This document shows, piece by piece, positions 14,617 through 22,703 of a stretch of 26,349 bases of DNA. How positions within the stretch are numbered: the first letter of the stretch is position 1; each line of letters starts with the position of its first letter. The position numbers were made by a program, and so were the translations under genes. The notes below the pieces were generated by a model. The model was not told where the DNA came from. It worked only from the letters and a program-made list of their open reading frames with translations, and did no database searches. Source of the stretch: an uncultured Collinsella sp. (GTDB lineage Bacteria; Actinomycetota; Coriobacteriia; Coriobacteriales; Coriobacteriaceae); contig CAJMBB010000007.1 of NCBI GenBank assembly GCA_905211615.1, positions 1-26,349 of the forward strand, written 5' to 3'.

Positions 14617-14651
14617 AATGTGGCATAAGGGACTGTCCCTCATGTCACATT
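14617..14651 (-). other. Hairpin in the nadA-nadB gap
   Basis: AATGTGGCATAAGGGAC (14617-14633) pairs with GTCCCTCATGTCACATT (14635-14651) with two mismatches, nearly filling the gap between nadA and nadB. It has the GGGACTGTCCC centre of the hairpin class seen at 2157-2209. Transcribed inside the operon, it may act in mRNA processing or stability, or be an inserted palindromic repeat. Confidence 0.6.
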
Positions 14652-14654
14652 GGC

Positions 14655-15680
14655 TTAGCGCGCTGCGTACTCGAGCATGCGGTCGAGCGTAAGTTTGGCC
14701 TGGTCGGCAGCCTCGTCCGACACGCCGATCTGCACTTCGCCCTCGCCCGTCTCCAGGCAGCGCACGAGCTTTTCGAGCGTGATAAGGTCCATGTTGACGC
14801 AGGTGGGCTGCACCGCGGGGAAGTAGAACTTCTTGCCGGTGCCCTGGCAGCGGCGCTCGAGCTCGTAGAGCACGCCGCGGACCGTCACGATAATGAACTC
14901 GCTCGCGTCGGACTCCTCGGCATACTTGATGATGCCGGCAGTGGAGCCGATGTAGTCGGCCTCGGTCAGGACGTCGGCCTTGCACTCAGGATGCGCCAGC
15001 ACGAGCGCGTCGGGGTGGGCCTCCGTCGCGTCGACGATCTGCTCGACGGTGATGATGTGATGGCGAGGGCAGTAGCCGTTGTTGAGTATGACGTGCTTTT
15101 GCGGCACCTGCTCGGCTACGAAGCGGCCCAAGTTTTGATCGGGAATGAACAGGACGTGTTGCTGCGGTAGCTCGGACACGATCTTGACGGCGTTGGAGCT
15201 GGTGACGCATACGTCGCTCCAGCTCTTGATCTCGACCGTCGAGTTGACGTAGCAGACCACGGCAAGGTCGTCACCGTACTCGGCGCGCGCCGCGTCGACC
15301 GTCTCGCGCTTGACCATGTGAGCCATGGGGCAGTCCGCGCCCGGCTCGGGCAGCAGCACGGTCTTGGTGGGGTTGAGCAGCTTGGCGCTCTCGCCCATAA
15401 ACTCCACGCCGCACAGCACGATGGTATGCTGCGGTAGGCTCTTGGCAAGCTTTGCCAGGTAGAAGCTGTCGCCGACGTAATCAGCCACGGCCTGCACCTC
15501 GGGCGCCACATAGTAGTGCGCCAGGATCACCGCGTCACGTTGGGTTTTTAGTTGCTGAATGGCCTCGACGAGCTCTGCGGGCACCAGTGCCGCGCGCTCC
15601 GTTGCCGTCGTTGCCGATGCTAGGCCGGCCGCGATATCGCGTGCAAGCTCCGACGCATCCATGTTCGCGCTCTGTGCCAT
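14655..15680 (-). CDS. nadA: Quinolinate synthase
   Basis: NadA makes quinolinate from iminoaspartate and dihydroxyacetone phosphate using a [4Fe-4S] cluster. The 341-residue protein has the three-fold pseudo-symmetric layout with expected cluster ligands C90 (VLCGVEFMGE), C233 (HPECKADV) and C294 (QPTCVNM), plus substrate motifs AHYYVAPEVQ, YVNSTVEIK and IPDQNLGR. The ATG at 15680 is preceded by AGAGGGG at good spacing; the adjacent upstream TTG is less likely. It is the first gene of nadA-nadB-nadC-niaR, behind a promoter fully overlapped by a long palindrome. Confidence 0.97.
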   Translation of the reverse strand: MAQSANMDASELARDIAAGLASATTATERAALVPAELVEAIQQLKTQRDAVILAHYYVAPEVQAVADYVGDSFYLAKLAKSLPQHTIVLCGVEFMGESAKLLNPTKTVLLPEPGADCPMAHMVKRETVDAARAEYGDDLAVVCYVNSTVEIKSWSDVCVTSSNAVKIVSELPQQHVLFIPDQNLGRFVAEQVPQKHVILNNGYCPRHHIITVEQIVDATEAHPDALVLAHPECKADVLTEADYIGSTAGIIKYAEESDASEFIIVTVRGVLYELERRCQGTGKKFYFPAVQPTCVNMDLITLEKLVRCLETGEGEVQIGVSDEAADQAKLTLDRMLEYAAR

Positions 15681-15715
15681 CAAGGCCCCTCTCTTTTGGC
15701 GAATCTTGGGGCTTT

Positions 15716-15765
15716 AGTATGACACCTAGGTTTACAGCTGACAAGACAGCTGTAAACCTAGGTGT
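15716..15765 (-). promoter_or_regulatory. nad operon promoter covered by a candidate NiaR operator
   Basis: On the minus strand TTGTCA (15744-15739) and CATACT (15721-15716) are 17 bases apart. ACACCTAGGTTTACAGCTG (15722-15740) and its exact complement (15747-15765) form a 19-bp inverted repeat around ACAAGA, covering the -35 and spacer. Since it lies upstream of the likely start point it acts as DNA, not as an mRNA hairpin. NiaR as its ligand is inferred from niaR lying in the operon. Confidence 0.75.
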
Positions 15766-15973
15766 AAAGTTGAAATAAAGATTCAATCATGTGGCAGGTC
15801 CATTTTCGAACTGACAAGCTGAGGATAGCCGAGCTCTCAATAGCGCAGGAGGCATCTTTCGCCACCGCAATACCGCTCGGCGCGAGTTGCACGACGTGGG
15901 GCGCAAATGGGACACGCCTCCGCGAGCGGTCCGCACCCAATGTGGCAAAATCGAACTACTAAGGGGGCTCAGA

Positions 15974-16696
15974 ATGCTCAAGATTATTGCCTGCGACGAT
16001 GATGTCGCTTTTCTAGATAGACTGCACCGAATGATCGACCGTTGGTCGACCGAGACGGGCACGGCGGTCGATGTTGCGCTCGTCACGCGCGGCGAGGACC
16101 TGCTGGCCCGCCATGCCGCATCGCGCGCCGACATCATTCTGCTCGACATGATTATGCCGCTCGTCAACGGCATGGACACCGCGCGGGAGCTGCGCCAATC
16201 CGACACCGCCGTGCGCCTGGTGTTTCTCACCTCGTCGCCCGAGTTCGCACTGGAGTCCTACGAGGTCCGCGCCTTCGACTACCTGCTCAAGCCCGTGACT
16301 TACGAGCGCCTGGCGCAGCCACTCGACGAGCTTTCGAGCATGCGCCCGGCGGCAACCGACGAGCTCGTGATCAAAACGTCCTTTGGCTACCACGCCCTGC
16401 GCCTGTCCGACATCGAATATGCCGAGGCGCGCAACAAGCACGTGGTCTTCCGTCTGCGCGACGGACGCGATATCGAGGCACTCGAGTCGTTCCGCAGCGT
16501 CGAGGACCGTTTGGCGCAAAATGCTACCTTCTTTAAATGCCACCGTAGCTACCAGGTCAACTTGCGCAACATCGACCACTTCGATCGCACGGACATCGTC
16601 ATGCGCTCCGGCGCGTGCATTCCGCTGTCGCGCAGCAGCAAGCAGGGGTTCCAAGACGCCTACATTGCGGTGCGCTTCGAGGGCGGGAGGCGCTGA
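15974..16696 (+). CDS. LytTR-family response regulator (AgrA/ComE-like)
   Basis: A 240-residue two-component regulator. The receiver domain (1-120) has the acidic pair D8/D9, phosphoacceptor D58 in LLDMIMP, T86/S87 in FLTSS and K106 in LLKPVT. The C-terminal LytTR DNA-binding domain (about 128-237) has VIKTSFGYHALRLSDIEYAEA, FKCHRSYQVNLRNI and IPLSRSSKQGFQDAY, family signatures. Such regulators usually control peptide quorum sensing, bacteriocin or surface genes. The start follows AAGGGGG. Its stop overlaps the start of the sensor kinase gene, so the two form an operon. No agrB-like processing gene is adjacent. The 290-base gap to nadA holds the nad promoter and a doubtful 57-codon frame (15789-15962). 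Confidence 0.93.
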   Translation: MLKIIACDDDVAFLDRLHRMIDRWSTETGTAVDVALVTRGEDLLARHAASRADIILLDMIMPLVNGMDTARELRQSDTAVRLVFLTSSPEFALESYEVRAFDYLLKPVTYERLAQPLDELSSMRPAATDELVIKTSFGYHALRLSDIEYAEARNKHVVFRLRDGRDIEALESFRSVEDRLAQNATFFKCHRSYQVNLRNIDHFDRTDIVMRSGACIPLSRSSKQGFQDAYIAVRFEGGRR

Positions 16697-17949
16697 TGAT
16701 CTCCTCGGTCGAAATGGTCCTTTGGGCAATCCACCACGCCACAACGCTGCTCTTTGGCGTCTTTGCCTCGGCGGCGCTGTGCGGCGTCGAAATCAACCGA
16801 CGCCACGCGCTTGAGCTGCTGGGAGTCGGCGTCGTGACCGGCACCGCCTTCTCAATCGCCAATGTCGTTGGCGGAGAGCTTTTTGCCCGTCAGGTCTATC
16901 CGCTCGTCGTGCACCTGCCGCTTACCGTCTACCTGCTCGCGGCATTGGGCGTCACCAGCGCCTATCTGAGCTGCCAGTTCAGCAACTGGATGGGCATCGC
17001 CGCCTTTGCCGCGACCGATTCTCAGATCGCGTACTATCTGGCACGCATCGCTACCACGCTCGGCGTCTTTGCCGTCCTGCTGCATTGGGCCGGCGACATT
17101 GGACCCCGCCTGGCGATTAAAAGCCCCACCGAGCTGGGCATCCTTTTAATCCTGCCGCTCGTCTATTACATCTTTGACTACGCCACGAACGTCTACACCA
17201 CGCTGTTCCACTCGGGCTCGGTGGTGACGGTTGAGTTTTTGGCATTTGCGCTCTGTACCTTCTATCTTATGTTTCTTACCGTTTACCTGCGCGAATACGA
17301 AGAAAAGGAAACCGCCGAGCGAGAGCGTTGGATGCTCGAAACCCGCGACAGCGCCGCCATCAAAGAGCTCGAGGCTTGGCGTCAATCTGGGCGCGAGCTG
17401 TCGATTCTTCGCCACGATATGCGCCACTTCCTACGCGGCCTGGCCGCTTTAATTGAGGAGGGCCACACCGACGAGGCGCTCAAACGCATCGACGAACTCT
17501 GTGAAGCCGGCGACCGCACCGCCGTACGCCGCTTCTGCGCCAACGAAACCGTAAACATCGCGCTTTCGTCATTCAACTCGGATGATATCAATAGAAACGG
17601 CATTACCGCCAACCTGCGCGCCGCCGTACCCGAAACCGTCCACGTAGGTGACGCCGACCTGTTTAGCGTGCTCTCAAATGCCTTGGAAAAGGCTATCACC
17701 GCCGCAAGCGCCGCACCCCAAGGAAAGCGATTCGTCGACTTTGACCTGCGATTTGAGGACGGTCAGCTGCTGCTGTTAGTTTCCAACACGTTTGACCGCG
17801 CGCCGCGCATGGTCGACGGCATGCCCGTAGCCGCGCACACCGGGCACGGCTTTGGAACCAAGAGCGTTAAGCTTGCCGTCGAACGCATGAACGGCAACTG
17901 CCAGTTCCGCATTAACGGCGATCGGTTTGAGCTGCGCGCTGTGATGTAA
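16696..17949 (+). CDS. Agr-type membrane sensor histidine kinase
   Basis: A 417-residue kinase partnered with the LytTR regulator (TGATG overlap with its stop). Residues 1-200 hold six or so hydrophobic segments (about 5-30, 40-60, 70-95, 115-132, 146-165, 178-198), a polytopic sensor like AgrC or ComD. A charged helix leads to the phosphoacceptor box RHDMRHF (H240), the HPK10-type variant, then an N-box-like LFSVLSNALEKAI (about 322-334) and GHGFGTKSV (383-391) of a GHKL ATPase domain. The N-box pattern NALEKAI keeps the Asn/Glu of this kinase class. The ligand is unknown; a peptide is plausible for this class but no exporter or precursor lies nearby. Confidence 0.9.
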   Translation: MISSVEMVLWAIHHATTLLFGVFASAALCGVEINRRHALELLGVGVVTGTAFSIANVVGGELFARQVYPLVVHLPLTVYLLAALGVTSAYLSCQFSNWMGIAAFAATDSQIAYYLARIATTLGVFAVLLHWAGDIGPRLAIKSPTELGILLILPLVYYIFDYATNVYTTLFHSGSVVTVEFLAFALCTFYLMFLTVYLREYEEKETAERERWMLETRDSAAIKELEAWRQSGRELSILRHDMRHFLRGLAALIEEGHTDEALKRIDELCEAGDRTAVRRFCANETVNIALSSFNSDDINRNGITANLRAAVPETVHVGDADLFSVLSNALEKAITAASAAPQGKRFVDFDLRFEDGQLLLLVSNTFDRAPRMVDGMPVAAHTGHGFGTKSVKLAVERMNGNCQFRINGDRFELRAVM

Positions 17950-18023
17950 GGGCGCGGGCACGACGGATTTGCGTTCCGCGGGTGCGGCTCGCCCGCTCGA
18001 GGTCGTTTGTCGGCGCGGGCTCG

Positions 18024-18599
18024 CTACAGCGGCGCGGCCGCCGGAGTCAGCTGCTTGATGTAGGCCCACATACGCTGCTTAGCGGCCTTGTCGGCGAGTG
18101 CCGCTTCAAAGCCGTCGAGCGCGAGCACGCGGCGGCCCTGCACATGGGCGACCAGGCCGGGCTTGAGCATGGCGGTGTCGAAGTCATCGATCGCCACGAG
18201 CATATCGGCGTAGGTCTCGCGCATGGCGTCAGCCGCGTTGTTGTCGAGCAGTAGCACCGCCTCGGGGTCCAAGGCCTCAAGCGCCTCGCGGAACAGCTCG
18301 CACGGCAGAGTCTCGCCCACCGCGACCGCTCCGTCACCCACGCCGGCGACGCTTGCCAGCACGCAAAAATCCTCGGGCGCGTAGCCGATGGCCCCAAGCG
18401 CCTTGCGCAACGCCGCGCCATCCGGGCCGGCGGCAAGCTCGCCACCCGAACGCTCGGCCTCGTCCAAATCGCCTTTGACCAGTACGATCGGCGAGCACGC
18501 GTTGCCCACGATGCGCACGCCACGGACCGCAAGCGATGAGAGCTCCTGCTCGGCCGCCTGGGCGATGGCTTCTTTTTTCTGGCTTTGTGACGTGGACAT
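18024..18599 (-). CDS. Unknown protein resembling a degenerate uracil-DNA glycosylase
   Basis: I cannot name this 191-residue protein with certainty. Its layout follows the uracil-DNA glycosylase superfamily: IVGNACSPIVLVKGD and GELAAGPDGAALRKALGAIGYAPEDFCVLASV fit the region that in family 4 enzymes reads as the GEAPG loop and GRxFVGxxGxLL, DPEAVLLLDNNAADAM fits the RPxxIxxLG strand, and AAKQRMWAYIKQL fits the C-terminal helix. The GEAPG loop and the HPS loop are not recognisable, and there are no four cluster cysteines, so enzyme activity is doubtful. Start 18599 is chosen for GGAGAG; a frame back to 18629 would overlap the promoter. It is monocistronic. Confidence 0.75.
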   Translation of the reverse strand: MSTSQSQKKEAIAQAAEQELSSLAVRGVRIVGNACSPIVLVKGDLDEAERSGGELAAGPDGAALRKALGAIGYAPEDFCVLASVAGVGDGAVAVGETLPCELFREALEALDPEAVLLLDNNAADAMRETYADMLVAIDDFDTAMLKPGLVAHVQGRRVLALDGFEAALADKAAKQRMWAYIKQLTPAAAPL

Positions 18600-18627
18600 G
18601 CGCTCTCCAATCGTTTGCGTGCCCACC

Positions 18628-18633
18628 ATTATA
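18628..18633 (-). promoter_or_regulatory. -10 box of the glycosylase-like gene
   Basis: A perfect TATAAT on the minus strand lies about 30 bases before the start at 18599. No clear -35 is seen. It lies between two divergent genes, this one and thioredoxin. Confidence 0.45.
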
Positions 18634-18735
18634 TAAAAGAGCTGCCCGCGAGTGGTTGCTTTGCGGGCGGCTGGGTATAAGCACGGTCGTACTGAGTTTT
18701 ACGCGGCCGAGCCGCATCGCATTATGGAGGTCACC

Positions 18736-19056
18736 ATGGCTGACATTAAGCAGATTACCCCCGAGAACTTCGATTCCATCGTTAACGACAGCCTGCCCGT
18801 GCTGGTCGATTTTTGGGCACCGTGGTGCGGGCCCTGTCGGTCCCTCTCGCCCGTCGTTGACGAGGTTGCCGATGAGCTGGCGGGCAAGCTTGCCGTTGCC
18901 AAATGCAACGTCGACGACAACCAGGACCTGGCCATGAAGTATGGCGTCATGAGCATCCCCACGCTGATTGTGTTTAAGAACGGCGAGGAGATTGACCGCT
19001 CGGTTGGCGCTCTGCCCAAGGCGAGGCTGCAGGCGCTGCTGGAGAAGCATCTGTAA
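18736..19056 (+). CDS. trxA: Thioredoxin
   Basis: A 106-residue cytosolic thioredoxin that reduces protein disulfides. The active site WCGPC is at 30-34 (C31, C34), with the conserved buried Asp in VDFWAPW and the cis-proline in MSIPTLIVFKNGEEIDRSVG. Full length for the family. Start 18736 is preceded by GGAGG; an in-frame ATG at 18724 lies upstream of that site. A single-gene unit with a -10-like TATAAG near 18675 and a strong terminator downstream. Confidence 0.96.
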   Translation: MADIKQITPENFDSIVNDSLPVLVDFWAPWCGPCRSLSPVVDEVADELAGKLAVAKCNVDDNQDLAMKYGVMSIPTLIVFKNGEEIDRSVGALPKARLQALLEKHL

Positions 19057-19167
19057 TACGCTTGTTACTTACCCGCCGTCCATGAGCGGTTTTGCACCGC
19101 TCGCCGGACTGCCGGATGCGGCGCGTGCGACCACGGATAGTATGGTAGTTACAAACAGCCCCCAGTG

Positions 19168-19205
19168 AACGGGTGCGAGTCGCACAGACTCGCACCCGTT
19201 TTCTT
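19168..19205 (+). terminator. Terminator after thioredoxin
   Basis: AACGGGTGCGAGTC (19168-19181) and GACTCGCACCCGTT (19187-19200) form a perfect 14-bp stem with a 5-base loop, followed by TTCTTA. It separates trxA from the nickel/hydrogenase block. Confidence 0.8.
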
Positions 19206-19277
19206 ATGCAGCGGCGCGCAGAGCGGGCGTAGTAAAATCTGAACCACTGGATTACCGCCTACACAAGGAGATTTCCC

Positions 19278-19526
19278 ATGCATGATGTTGGAATGAACAT
19301 GAGTCAGCTTGCCATGAGCGTCAAACAGGTCGACGACACCATCGAGCTCGCTCACGAGTGGAGCCATCAGCTGCTGCATGCGACCGAGAATTTTGACATG
19401 GAGCGCATCGGCGCCAAGCTCGAGGCAGCCATGGCCGCGCTGCACGAGGCCCATGACGCACTCGAGGGCTACGAAGAGGCCATCGAGGCCGACCACAACT
19501 CCGTCGGATCCGTGAAGCTGGTGTAA
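19278..19526 (+). CDS. Unknown small helical protein upstream of nikR
   Basis: I do not recognise this 82-residue protein. It is acidic, predicted almost wholly helical (amphipathic heptad-like stretches such as VDDTIELAHEWSHQLLHATENF and IGAKLEAAMAALHEAHDALEGYEEAIEA), with seven histidines and many methionines near the N-terminus (MHDVGMNMSQLAM), and no cysteine or membrane segment. The start has a strong AAGGAG site. It ends one base before the nikR start, so both are translationally coupled and likely functionally linked. The context suggests a role in nickel handling or hydrogenase maturation, but that is inference from position and histidine content only. Confidence 0.8.
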   Translation: MHDVGMNMSQLAMSVKQVDDTIELAHEWSHQLLHATENFDMERIGAKLEAAMAALHEAHDALEGYEEAIEADHNSVGSVKLV

Positions 19527-19527
19527 G

Positions 19528-20040
19528 GTGACCGAACACGAGCACGGCTGCGGGTACGAGCACGAGCATCCGCACGGGGCGGACGGTGACGCGGGCTGCC
19601 ACTGTAGTGGTTCCGGCTCCGAGCTGGTCCGTTTTTCGGTTACCGCACCCGACGACCTGCTGCGCCGTTTTGACGAGCAGATCGCACGCCGCGGCGACGT
19701 GGCCAACCGATCCGAGGCCGTGCGCGACCTGATTCGCGCCTCGATCGCCAAGGAGCAGATGCGCACGCCCGATGAGCACGTTATCGGGTCGCTCACCATG
19801 ATCTACGACCATCACACCGGCGATCTGACGCGCCGTCTGGACGAGGTGCAGCACGACTACACCAACGAGATCGTATCGACCATGCACGTGCATCTGGATC
19901 ACCACAACTGCTTGGAGATCCTGGCGCTCAAGGGTCGCGGCGAGCGCGTCTACGAACTAGCCGACCGCCTGCTGGGCCTGCGCGGCGTTAAGCACGGCGA
20001 GCTCACCTGCGCCGCCACCAAGCAGAGCCTGGGGCTGTAG
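19528..20040 (+). CDS. nikR: NikR nickel-responsive regulator with His-rich N-terminal extension
   Basis: NikR is a ribbon-helix-helix repressor that senses Ni(II). The RHH domain is at about 32-75 (LVRFSVTAPDDLLRRFDEQI, ANRSEAVRDLIR) and the ACT-like metal domain at 85-160. The square-planar nickel ligands of E. coli NikR (H76, H87, H89, C95) map exactly by spacing to H109, H120, H122 and C128 here. Unusual is a 30-residue leader holding five His and three Cys (EHEHGCGYEHEHPHG...GCHC), which could bind metal. The start is GTG, directly after the previous stop. It heads the hyp genes, 57 bases before hypF. I find no clear GTATGA-type NikR operator. Confidence 0.95.
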   Translation: MTEHEHGCGYEHEHPHGADGDAGCHCSGSGSELVRFSVTAPDDLLRRFDEQIARRGDVANRSEAVRDLIRASIAKEQMRTPDEHVIGSLTMIYDHHTGDLTRRLDEVQHDYTNEIVSTMHVHLDHHNCLEILALKGRGERVYELADRLLGLRGVKHGELTCAATKQSLGL

Positions 20041-20097
20041 CGGGATTTCCCGCAGCGCACCTGTCCCTTTTTGGTCGGTTTTGATGAGGAGTGTCGC

Positions 20098-22569
20098 ATG
20101 CGGCATGTGCATATTCATGTGACGGGCATTGTGCAGGGCGTTGGCATGCGGCCGTTTGTGTATCGCGAGGCCATGGCGCATGGCATTTGCGGATGGGTGC
20201 TCAATGCGGGCGACGGCGTGCATATCGAGGCGCACGCTCCGGCCGATGCGCTCGATGCTTTTGTTGCCGCGCTTTCCGAGCATGCGCCTGCGGCAGCCCG
20301 CGTAGAGTATGTCGAGGTTGTGGACCTGGCAGCCAACGGTTGGGATGCCGCCAATGAACAGGGCTTTCGCATCGTAGCATCGCAGGACCAGACCGCGCAC
20401 ACCACACTTGTCTCGCCCGATATCGCCACCTGTGACGATTGCCTGCGCGAGCTGTTCGATCCCGCCGACCGACGCTATCACTACCCCTTTATCAACTGCA
20501 CTAACTGCGGCCCACGCTTTACCATCATCCGATCGCTGCCCTATGACCGAGCGGCTACCTCGATGGACCGCTTTCCCATGTGCCCTGAGTGTGCCGCAGA
20601 GTATGCCAATCCGCTCGACCGTCGCTTTCACGCGCAGCCCGATGCCTGCTTTGATTGCGGGCCGCATATTACGTGGCGCGAGGCTGTAAACGGCAATGCG
20701 TGCGGGAATTCGTCCGCGACACCGGCCGTCGGCACCACACGCGAGGCCAGCGATGCTATCATCGAGCGCTGCGTTGAGCTGCTGGCCAGCGGTGGCATCG
20801 TCGCCATCAAGGGCCTGGGCGGATTCCATCTAGCCTGTGACGCTGCCAACGAGCAGGCGGTGGCCGAGTTGCGCCGTCGCAAACGCCGCAGCAACAAACC
20901 ACTTGCCGTCATGGTGCGCGGTCTTGCTGATACCGAGCGCCTGTGCCATATCGACGATGCTGAACGCGATCTGCTCGCCGGCAGTATCCGCCCCATCGTG
21001 CTGCTGCGCCGGCGCACTGTTAGCGAGGACAACGGCGGTTCCCCCGACATCCTCGCCCTCGCGCCATCTGTCGCGCACGACCTGCCCGAGCTCGGCGTCA
21101 TGCTCCCCTATACCCCGCTTCAGCATCTGTTGCTTGCCGCGACAGAAGCCTGCGGTATGTACGCGCTCGTCATGACCAGCGGAAACCTGAGCGAAGAACC
21201 CATCGAGACCGACGACGACCTTGCCTGGGAACACCTCGTTGCCGCCGGCATCGCCGACGCGTTGCTCGGTAACGACCGCGCAATCCTCTCGCGCTACGAC
21301 GACTCTGTAGTGCGCGTGGTCGACGGCGCCGCTATGCCCGTGCGCCGCGCTCGCGGATATGCACCCCAGCCGCTGCCGTTGCCGGCGCTCGACGGCGTTC
21401 CGTCCTGCGTGCTCGCCTGCGGGCCACAACAAAAGGCCACGATTGCGCTCACGCGTGAAGGGACGAACGGCGAGGCAACCTGTTTTGTGTCGCAGCATAT
21501 CGGCGATGTTGAAAACGGCGGGACCTTCGATGCATGGAACGCCGCGCGCACGCGCTTGGAAGGCCTCTTTGACTTGGCGCCCGCCGCCTTGGCCTGCGAT
21601 TTACACCCCAGCTATCTATCGGGCCAGTGGGCGCGCGAGCAGGCGCGAAAATGCAATCTGCCGCTCGTCGAGGTGCAGCACCATCATGCGCATATCGCGA
21701 GCGTAATGGCCGAGGCCATCGCCGCGGGCCAGCTTACAACCGACGCGCGCGTCCTTGGCATCGCCTTTGACGGCACCGGCGCCGGCACCGATGGGACCAT
21801 TTGGGGCGGCGAGTTTCTTGTTGCCAGCCTTGGCGGCTTTGAGCGCGCCGCACATTTGCGCACCTGGGCGCTCCCCGGTGGGGCGGCCTCCGTGCGCGAC
21901 GCCCGCCGCAACGCCTTTGCCCTGCTCAGTGAGCTCGGCCTGCTCGAGCACCCAGGTGCCGCTCGGCTTTTGGACAGCCTCGACGAGCAAACGCGCAGCG
22001 TGACAGCCACCATGATCGAGCGCGGCATCAACAGCCCGCGTACCAGCAGCATGGGGCGTCTCTTTGATGCCGCGGCAGCAATTCTGGGCATCTGCGACAA
22101 GGCAACCTACGAGGGCGAACCCGCCATCGAGCTTGAGGCCGCCGCCTGGCGCGCGCTCGACGGCGAAATCGCCCATTTTCCCGACGACAACGCCGGCTAT
22201 TTCGCATCTGGCCCATCGTGGCTGGATGGCCCCTATGTTCTGGACCAGAAAGCACTCTTTGAGGCACTTTTGGGAGAAATTGAAGCCGGAGCGCCCGCCG
22301 ACAGGCTCGCACTCGACTTCCATGTCGCCGTCGCGCGCTCCTCGGCGCGCATCGCCAGCGATATCTGCGTGCACGAAGGCATCAATACCGTCGCGCTCTC
22401 GGGCGGCGTGTTCATGAACCGACTTCTGCTTCAACTCCTCACCCGCGAGCTCAAAAGCGCAGGCCTTACTGTCCTCGTCCCCCAAACCGTGCCCGTTAAC
22501 GACGGCTGCATCGCCTACGGTCAGGCGGCAGTCGCACGCGCTCGCCTCGCGCAGATTGCATCACAGTAG
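20098..22569 (+). CDS. hypF: HypF carbamoyltransferase for hydrogenase maturation
   Basis: HypF uses carbamoyl phosphate and ATP to carbamoylate the C-terminal cysteine of HypE, source of the cyanide ligands of [NiFe] hydrogenase. The 823-residue protein has all domains: acylphosphatase (1-90, with VQGVGMRPFVYREA), two HypF zinc fingers (about 110-185: CDDC...CTNC and CPEC...CFDC), YrdC-like domain (about 215-390: ALKGLGGFHLACDA-type motif read here as IKGLGGFHLACDA, with KRRSNKPLAVM), and the Kae1-like domain (about 410-820: VQHHHAHIASVMAE, GIAFDGTGAGTDGTIWGGEF, LSGGVFMNRLL). Start 20098 follows GAGGAG. The next gene hypC is 134 bases away; that gap holds no clear promoter. Confidence 0.98.
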   Translation: MRHVHIHVTGIVQGVGMRPFVYREAMAHGICGWVLNAGDGVHIEAHAPADALDAFVAALSEHAPAAARVEYVEVVDLAANGWDAANEQGFRIVASQDQTAHTTLVSPDIATCDDCLRELFDPADRRYHYPFINCTNCGPRFTIIRSLPYDRAATSMDRFPMCPECAAEYANPLDRRFHAQPDACFDCGPHITWREAVNGNACGNSSATPAVGTTREASDAIIERCVELLASGGIVAIKGLGGFHLACDAANEQAVAELRRRKRRSNKPLAVMVRGLADTERLCHIDDAERDLLAGSIRPIVLLRRRTVSEDNGGSPDILALAPSVAHDLPELGVMLPYTPLQHLLLAATEACGMYALVMTSGNLSEEPIETDDDLAWEHLVAAGIADALLGNDRAILSRYDDSVVRVVDGAAMPVRRARGYAPQPLPLPALDGVPSCVLACGPQQKATIALTREGTNGEATCFVSQHIGDVENGGTFDAWNAARTRLEGLFDLAPAALACDLHPSYLSGQWAREQARKCNLPLVEVQHHHAHIASVMAEAIAAGQLTTDARVLGIAFDGTGAGTDGTIWGGEFLVASLGGFERAAHLRTWALPGGAASVRDARRNAFALLSELGLLEHPGAARLLDSLDEQTRSVTATMIERGINSPRTSSMGRLFDAAAAILGICDKATYEGEPAIELEAAAWRALDGEIAHFPDDNAGYFASGPSWLDGPYVLDQKALFEALLGEIEAGAPADRLALDFHVAVARSSARIASDICVHEGINTVALSGGVFMNRLLLQLLTRELKSAGLTVLVPQTVPVNDGCIAYGQAAVARARLAQIASQ

Positions 22570-22703
22570 CTCGCCCTCGCACGCCGCCGCGCCCAGCCGT
22601 CTCACAGGCGTAACGCGTTTGCCCGCGAACCCCGCGAGCGCTACCATCAACTGATGGATTATTAAGCGCCCATCCAGCGCAAAGCGTATAAAAGGGGAAC
22701 AAT

